Of a stretch of DNA of 64,000 bases, positions 59,075-64,000 are shown in pieces. A program made the position numbers and the translations under genes. Source of the stretch: CAZWDL01 sp964632995 (GTDB taxonomy: Bacteria; Bacteroidota; Bacteroidia; Chitinophagales; Saprospiraceae); contig CAZWDL010000026.1 of the NCBI GenBank assembly GCA_964632995.1, positions 4,887-68,886 on the forward strand. The letters run 5' to 3'. The stretch's first letter is position 1. Each line of letters opens with the position of its first letter. The notes beneath the pieces were generated by a model, which saw only the letters and a list, made by a program, of their open reading frames with translations, made no database searches and was not told the DNA's origin.

Positions 59075-61498
59075 CTATTTAAACTGCATTGCTTCCACCC
59101 CTGTCCAGTTATCGGGCACGCCATCGGTGAGATAGCGGGAGGAGCGTTGCAGGAAGAGGCGGGCAGCCGTATCGTGGGCATTGCGGGACAGCACCTGTTC
59201 AAAAGCATCGTGGGCGAATTTGAAATCCTTTTGATAATACTGTCGCAGTCCTTTTTCAAATATTTCCCGGGTAGCCAGTTTGCGGGCCACGGTATCGACA
59301 TGATCCCCATCGATGCACTCATAGATATTGACGGGTTGGTGTTTGCCTTTTACCTGTACGCGACCGAGATAACGGAAATGAAAATCCTCCGGATTTTGCA
59401 GTCGGCCGCGGCTCTCTTCGCTGAGAATGATATTGACGCCATAGTGCTTTGTAAGCCCCTCCAGCCGGGAAGCGGTATTGACCGTATCGGCGATGGTGGC
59501 GGCGTCGTTGCGGTAATGATCGCCGATGATACCCATGATGAGCGACCCCGTGTGCACCCCCATGCCCACCCGGATTGCGCGACGGCCTTTCTGAGCACGT
59601 TCTTTATTGTATCGTTGAATGGCGATCTGCATATCTACCGCCGCCCGCAGCGCCTGTTGCGGATGCTCTTGAAAAATGGCCATGATGGCATCACCGAGGT
59701 ATTGCTGTACGAAACCACCGTGGTGGTGGATTACCGGCCCCATACGTCCGGCATAGGCATTGACAAACTGGAAGTTGTCCTCCGGGCTCATCAGTTCGGA
59801 AAGCGTCGTATAGTCACGGATATCAGAAAACAGGACGGTGACTTCGAGTTGTTCGTGATCACCGAGCGAGACATCGGTGATGTCCCGTTTGCCGAGGGTA
59901 CGCAGAAATTCGTGTGGCACGAAGCGACCGGTTGCGCGGTTGATATAGCTCAGGTGCAGGTGGGTCCGGATGCGGCTGAGCAGCTCTTCGCGCAGGAAAG
60001 GCTTGGTGAGGTAGTCATTGGCCCCTGCATCGAAGCCCTCCACCAGGTCGGTGACGTGGTTTTTGGCGGTCAGCATGATGACCGGCAGTTCGCTGGGCAG
60101 GTATTGTTTGCGCAAGTGGTAGCATACTTCGTATCCCGACATGTTGGGCATCATGATATCGAGGATGACCAGGTCGTAGCGTTGTGCGTTAAGCAGGAGA
60201 TCAAGGGCTTCCTTCCCGCCGCCTGCCGCCGTCACCTCGTAACCGGCCAGGCTGATTTGATTTTGCAGTACTTGCCGGTTGACAGCCTCATCGTCAACCA
60301 CGAGAATACGGATTTCCGACTCCCGGTTGGCTAGGGGATGAAAAGGCTCGGCGGGAGCCGTATCGTTGGGGATAGCATTGACAAGACGCAGGTCTTTGCC
60401 CTTGGTCAGCGGTTGAGAGAGGATGAGCACGTTGTGAGCGACTGCCTGCAGCCTGACCGCCTTTTTGCGCAGCATGAGCTCGCGGCTTTTCAGCTTGGAG
60501 AAATCCAGAATATCGTTGATCAGGTTATTGAGGCGGCGGCCACTAGCGGCAATCATGCTGAGGTGTTCGCGGGCAGTCTCCGGCAGTTCGCCGGTCGCAC
60601 CGTCCCGCAGGGATTCGGCCAGTCCGATAATACCGTTTAACGGAGTGCGCAGTTCGTGCGAGGTGTTGGCCAGAAACTGGTCTTTCAAGTGGTCGAGTTG
60701 CAACAGCCGCTGATTGATCCGGGCCTGGTTTTCCAGGGTTTGCTGCAGCGCCCGCTCCTTCTCCCGGCGCAGGTTGAGATTGCGGTACCCCATCCCCAGG
60801 GCCATAAGCGCCAGCATGATGACGACACCGATTTTAAAAAAAATATAGGTCACTTCTCCGCCCTGGCCGGCGGGAAACAAGACAAAGGAAAACAGATGGG
60901 CGAAGGCGCTGATGACAAAGATGAAAACAGCTGCTAAGAAGATACCGGCAGGTCGGTATCCCTGTAGCCGGATGAGGATACCCAACAGCAGGGGTGTCAA
61001 AATTCCTACCCCGGTTAGCAGCCGCCAAACCTGTGCTGCCCACAGTTCCGGAACCAGCTCCGCGAGCAGGGAACTAAGCACCAGGATGACCAAATAGGAG
61101 TTGATGAAAGTCCGGGCGCCGGACAATTTTTTACGCAAGTGTAAAAACTGTTGACTAAATTTCAGCAATCCGAAAATGTCTACGAATGACCCTAGGTTGA
61201 GTAAGGGATGCCACCACTCGGGATGGGTAGGAAGCCACTGCCGCCGGAAGGACACAGCGCGACCCTCGATGAACTCGGTATACTTACCCGGGATGGCGCT
61301 ATAGCCATCGGCGATGACTTCGTCCGGCCCGGAGACACCGACGTCGATCAGGTCGTCACACATTACGATTTGCTGAACATCGGACTGGCTTTCGGGCAGG
61401 AAGGCCCCGCGAGAGCCAACGCCTCGCTCGACTGGCGCTTCCAGACGGCCGCCGACTGGCCGGGCAGCACTCCTCAATCCCGAGTCAACCATAAACAC
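59075..61498 (-). CDS. Membrane signalling protein: HisKA, receiver and class III cyclase, without HATPase domain
   Basis: 807-residue open frame. Residues about 1-60 are the reverse strand of a dockerin-type gene fragment and are probably not native; protein-like sequence begins about residue 63 (near 61310) and has no ATG there. Then come several membrane helices (about 132-235), a coiled coil, and HisKA with phospho-histidine H281 in TSHELRTPLNG. A receiver (about 396-515, D447 in VILDIMMP) follows, and a nucleotidyl cyclase domain (about 550-735, metal aspartates D559 in FSDIRDY and D603 in YLGDAIMAIF, with VKGKHQPVNIYE at its end). Only about 55 residues separate HisKA from the receiver, so the HATPase_c domain is missing. 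The cyclase looks competent; the kinase cannot be. Confidence 0.85.
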   Translation of the reverse strand: MFMVDSGLRSAARPVGGRLEAPVERGVGSRGAFLPESQSDVQQIVMCDDLIDVGVSGPDEVIADGYSAIPGKYTEFIEGRAVSFRRQWLPTHPEWWHPLLNLGSFVDIFGLLKFSQQFLHLRKKLSGARTFINSYLVILVLSSLLAELVPELWAAQVWRLLTGVGILTPLLLGILIRLQGYRPAGIFLAAVFIFVISAFAHLFSFVLFPAGQGGEVTYIFFKIGVVIMLALMALGMGYRNLNLRREKERALQQTLENQARINQRLLQLDHLKDQFLANTSHELRTPLNGIIGLAESLRDGATGELPETAREHLSMIAASGRRLNNLINDILDFSKLKSRELMLRKKAVRLQAVAHNVLILSQPLTKGKDLRLVNAIPNDTAPAEPFHPLANRESEIRILVVDDEAVNRQVLQNQISLAGYEVTAAGGGKEALDLLLNAQRYDLVILDIMMPNMSGYEVCYHLRKQYLPSELPVIMLTAKNHVTDLVEGFDAGANDYLTKPFLREELLSRIRTHLHLSYINRATGRFVPHEFLRTLGKRDITDVSLGDHEQLEVTVLFSDIRDYTTLSELMSPEDNFQFVNAYAGRMGPVIHHHGGFVQQYLGDAIMAIFQEHPQQALRAAVDMQIAIQRYNKERAQKGRRAIRVGMGVHTGSLIMGIIGDHYRNDAATIADTVNTASRLEGLTKHYGVNIILSEESRGRLQNPEDFHFRYLGRVQVKGKHQPVNIYECIDGDHVDTVARKLATREIFEKGLRQYYQKDFKFAHDAFEQVLSRNAHDTAARLFLQRSSRYLTDGVPDNWTGVEAMQFK

Positions 61499-62303
61499 AT
61501 GGACACCGACGGCAACGGCCGCATCGAACGAGCCGATACCAGCGCCCTGCGCCGGAACTGGGGCAGAACAGTAGGGAAAGAGGAGTTCCTGCCATTACCT
61601 ATTCCCCGCGATGAAGACGGAGTTCCGCTGTACATTCAACCTCATTCGGCCGCTCCTGGCGCACACACCTGTTTTGATATTATCCTCGGCGACGAAACCC
61701 GAACGGCGGAAAATATCTATGGACTGTCTTTTTCCATCCGTTACGATACGGCCGCCGTAGCTCCTGGCAGCGCCGCCGTCCTCCTTACCGATTCCTGGCT
61801 GGGCAGCGCGGACAATGACCTGCTCACTATTCAGCAAGATAATCACCAGGAAGGCCGGCTGGATGTTTACCGGAGCCGACGGTGTATTTTATTTTCTGAA
61901 TATCCCTGCGGGTAATTATACCCTGCAAGCGGAAAAAACGAATGCCGTCAGGGCCGGTGTAAGCACGGTTGATCTCATCAGGCTGGGCGAACACTTGCTG
62001 GGATTGGCGCCGCTCTCCGACCCGCTGGCATGGCTCGGAGCCGATGTAGATCAGTCTGGCGCCCTATCCGTTTTCGACATTCAGCTAATCAGCCGGATCA
62101 TTCTACAGATGGATCACGTTTTTCCGCAGTCGCCCGGATGGCGCTTTCTCCGGGCCGGTCAGCAATTCACTGATCCTGATGATCCCTTCTCCACCGATCT
62201 CACCGGAGCGGATAAAATCTCTTTTACCGTGGATGCTGACCGTAGTGAGCTGAATTTTACGGCAGTGAAACTGGGTGATGTGAATTTGTCCTACAAGCCG
62301 TAA
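61328..62303 (+). pseudogene. Broken dockerin-type surface protein gene
   Basis: It starts abruptly at PGDTDVDQVVTHYDLLNIGL (61328), which closely parallels PGDTDNDQVVTHFDLLPIGL at the very end of the window. A calcium-loop-like HKHMDTDGNGRIERAD and a cohesin-like stretch (CFDIILGDETRTAENIYGLS, LLTDSWLGSADNDLL) follow in one frame to about 61865. The reading then continues only in the next frame with DGVFYFLNIPAGNYTLQAEK and a dockerin-type region (GVSTVDLIRLGEHLLGL, ADVDQSGALSVFDIQLI, VKLGDVNLSYKP) to the stop at 62303. So it has no 5' end, an internal loss and a frameshift. It is either a decayed gene or an assembly chimera. Confidence 0.75.
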
Positions 62304-62433
62304 GCTGCCTGCCTTACCGGCTATGAGCAGTAGGATATACTTGAGCAGGGAACCCGGACCCATTTTAAAAAAGATTTTTGCTCCTGCAGGAGACTTTGAG
62401 GACATTCTAGGCTGGTATTAATTCATGATTTTA

Positions 62434-62441
62434 TAAATTTG
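62434..62441 (+). promoter_or_regulatory. Candidate -7 promoter element (TAAATTTG)
   Basis: Exact match to TAnnTTTG, 25 bp before the start of the large surface-protein gene. No obvious -33 TTG. Confidence 0.5.
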
Positions 62442-62466
62442 TGGAAAGATCACAAATAATAAGACC

Positions 62467-64000
62467 ATGAACAAATACTTTACCTTGCTTGCCTTTGTAT
62501 TTTTTACGGGTTTTAGCTTCGCTCAGAACAACACGGGAACCATCGTGATGGAGATAGAATCCGCGATCGTACAGCCCGGCGATTCCGTATGCCTCAATGT
62601 CAATGGCTCGGGTTTTTCCGATGTACTGGGCATGCAGTTTAGCATGAGCTGGGATCCGGACGTACTCCAGTTTGAGGATGTAGTTGGGCTCAACCTGCCG
62701 GGAATGTCCAGCAGCGACTTCGGGCTCCGTTTTATTGACGAGGGAGAGCTCACCTTTGCCTATATTGCTCCAACCGGACAGATGCTGCCCGATGCCGGTA
62801 ATTTCTTCTCAGTTTGTTTTCGGGCAACTGGTCCGGCCGGCAGCAGTACCTCGGTGAAGATTACCTCCTCTCCCACTGCCGTTGAATTTGTCGGTGAAAT
62901 AGACAACCTGGCACAGGTTATCACCAACTACAGTCTTATCGGCGGCACGGTGCATATTCCGGACAGTCAGGGACCCTCTGAACCGCTTTCGCTAAATGTA
63001 ACCAGTGATCCGATCAGCAACTGCCTCATCGATGGGGTAGCCCAGATCACCGTAGCCGCCGCCGGCGGCCAATCCCCATACATGTATACCTGGACCGGCC
63101 CGGGCGGGCTGGTGGCCAGCGGCGCCAGTATGACACCCTTGCATGAAGGAGTCTACCACTTACAAGTCACCGATGCCCAAGGCGGTCAACTGGAATCCAG
63201 TTTCAGTATTTTCGAATCGGATTTAACAATCACCGGCGCCGACGCCACGGACGCCTCTTGTACGGGCTTAGCCGACGGGCAAGTCTCCGTGAGCGCCACC
63301 GGCGGTAAAGGAGACCTGAGTTACCTGTGGAACACGGGGGATACCGGAGAAGCCCTTAACGGAGTCACTAGCGGGGAGTACCGCGTTACGATCAGCGATA
63401 TGTTCGGCTGCGCTACCACTCAGCAACTGACGGTGGGCGCCGGCCCGGGAGTAACAATTAATTCCCAAGCCACAGCCCCCACCTGTGGAGCTGCCGACGG
63501 CGCCGTCACATTGAATGCCAGCTCTCCCGACGGCAACCTGAATTACAATTGGAGCGACGGAGGCGATGGCGATGCCCGCAGCGGACTAGCACCCGGCACC
63601 TACGCCGTCACTGTGACGGACGCCAAGGGTTGCTCAGCCACCGACAATTTCGACTTCTCCTGGGCCCCGCTCTCCGCTACCCTTTCAACAGATTGCGGCC
63701 CTGATGACGCCAACCAGATTAACTACTCTGCTGTTAGCAGCGCACAAGGTGGTGTCGGACCTTACAGCTTCGACTGGAGTACCGGCTTTGAGGAAAAGCA
63801 GGTACAGCAAAGCAGCCTGATGTTGCCCGGCCCAGGCACTTATACGCTTACCATAACCGATGCTGAAGGATGCACCGAAACCGCGCAAATCGACGTTTCT
63901 CTTTGTGGCCAGGAGGCCCCCGTTTGGCCCGGCGATACCGATAACGACCAGGTGGTCACCCACTTCGACCTGCTTCCTATAGGCCTGGGATTTGACGAGC
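62467..64000 (+). CDS. Large secreted protein with cohesin-like, SprB-like and dockerin-like regions, 5' part
   Basis: The frame runs from the ATG at 62467 to the window end without a stop (511 residues seen). A signal peptide (MNKYFTLLAFVFFTGFSFAQ) precedes a cohesin-like domain (about 25-165: SAIVQPGDSVCLNVNGSGFS, GMQFSMSWDPDVLQFEDV). Four Ig-like repeats of about 60-75 residues follow, with the SprB pattern: a C-x(3-4)-D-G opening, Y-W in the middle and YxxTVTDxxGC near the end (for example GTYAVTVTDAKGCSA at about 378-392). The last residues begin a PGDTDNDQVVTHFDLL dockerin-like segment, related to the broken gene just upstream. Probably a type IX-secreted surface or gliding-type adhesin; the C-terminal sorting signal lies outside the window. 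Confidence 0.88.
   Translation, partial: MNKYFTLLAFVFFTGFSFAQNNTGTIVMEIESAIVQPGDSVCLNVNGSGFSDVLGMQFSMSWDPDVLQFEDVVGLNLPGMSSSDFGLRFIDEGELTFAYIAPTGQMLPDAGNFFSVCFRATGPAGSSTSVKITSSPTAVEFVGEIDNLAQVITNYSLIGGTVHIPDSQGPSEPLSLNVTSDPISNCLIDGVAQITVAAAGGQSPYMYTWTGPGGLVASGASMTPLHEGVYHLQVTDAQGGQLESSFSIFESDLTITGADATDASCTGLADGQVSVSATGGKGDLSYLWNTGDTGEALNGVTSGEYRVTISDMFGCATTQQLTVGAGPGVTINSQATAPTCGAADGAVTLNASSPDGNLNYNWSDGGDGDARSGLAPGTYAVTVTDAKGCSATDNFDFSWAPLSATLSTDCGPDDANQINYSAVSSAQGGVGPYSFDWSTGFEEKQVQQSSLMLPGPGTYTLTITDAEGCTETAQIDVSLCGQEAPVWPGDTDNDQVVTHFDLLPIGLGFDE

Noticed and set aside
59147..60334. 395-residue plus-strand frame
   Set aside because: Antisense to the receiver and cyclase domains of the signalling protein, which are motif-complete.

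Overview
The window comes from a Bacteroidota genome, most likely a marine or activated-sludge Saprospiraceae-type organism. This is inferred from four things: the lpxD / lpxC-fabZ fusion / lpxA order, TAnnTTTG-type -7 promoter elements, lipoprotein signals, and a secreted protein with cohesin-like, SprB-like and dockerin-like parts. It is a draft assembly: a 10-N scaffold gap lies at 31103-31112, and several chimera-like joins are visible.

Layout. 1-3338: lipid A synthesis (3' end of lpxD, lpxC-fabZ, lpxA, an overlapping ABC ATPase). 3369-7586: three exported lipoproteins (a DUF1080 glycoside hydrolase-like protein, a class C beta-lactamase-fold serine hydrolase, an ADP-ribosylglycohydrolase-family protein). 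7681-20679: core and household genes (MerR regulator, gatB, DUF3667 membrane protein, CapA-like lipoprotein, M23 peptidase, alaS, a small exported protein, an M14 carboxypeptidase, a nitroreductase). 20681-21949: a RAYT-type transposase flanked by short palindromes (a REP/RAYT locus).

22027-53411 is the main accessory feature: 23 collinear genes over about 31 kb, led by a TetR regulator and built almost entirely from acyl-CoA catabolism enzymes. They comprise a biotin-dependent acyl-CoA carboxylase whose two subunit genes flank a flavin monooxygenase, a fatty-acid-hydroxylase-family protein, an enoyl-CoA hydratase, a quinone-oxidoreductase-like protein, a beta-keto acid cleavage enzyme, a thiolase, a FadJ-like protein, four acyl-CoA dehydrogenases (one fused to SCP2), an alpha-methylacyl-CoA racemase-like CaiB protein, an N-acyl-D-amino-acid deacylase-like amidohydrolase, a molybdopterin oxidoreductase, a PECR-like reductase, two other SDRs, an acyl-CoA ligase and a class 3-like aldehyde dehydrogenase. 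The set would suit activation, racemisation, carboxylation and beta-oxidation of a branched or isoprenoid lipid (phytol, acyclic terpene or sterol side chain). The substrate is inference. The spacers between these genes carry short arrays of 7-8-bp iterations, each with a different word, often arranged as inverted pairs, plus other palindromic repeats.

53533-64000: a secreted lipase-like lipoprotein, a small membrane protein, a Gfo/Idh/MocA oxidoreductase, a lipoprotein of unknown function, a polyprenyl-phosphate sugar transferase, a HisKA-REC-cyclase protein lacking its HATPase domain, a broken dockerin-type gene running away from it, and the 5' part of a large cohesin/SprB/dockerin-type surface protein cut by the window end. 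No rRNA, tRNA or CRISPR array was seen.
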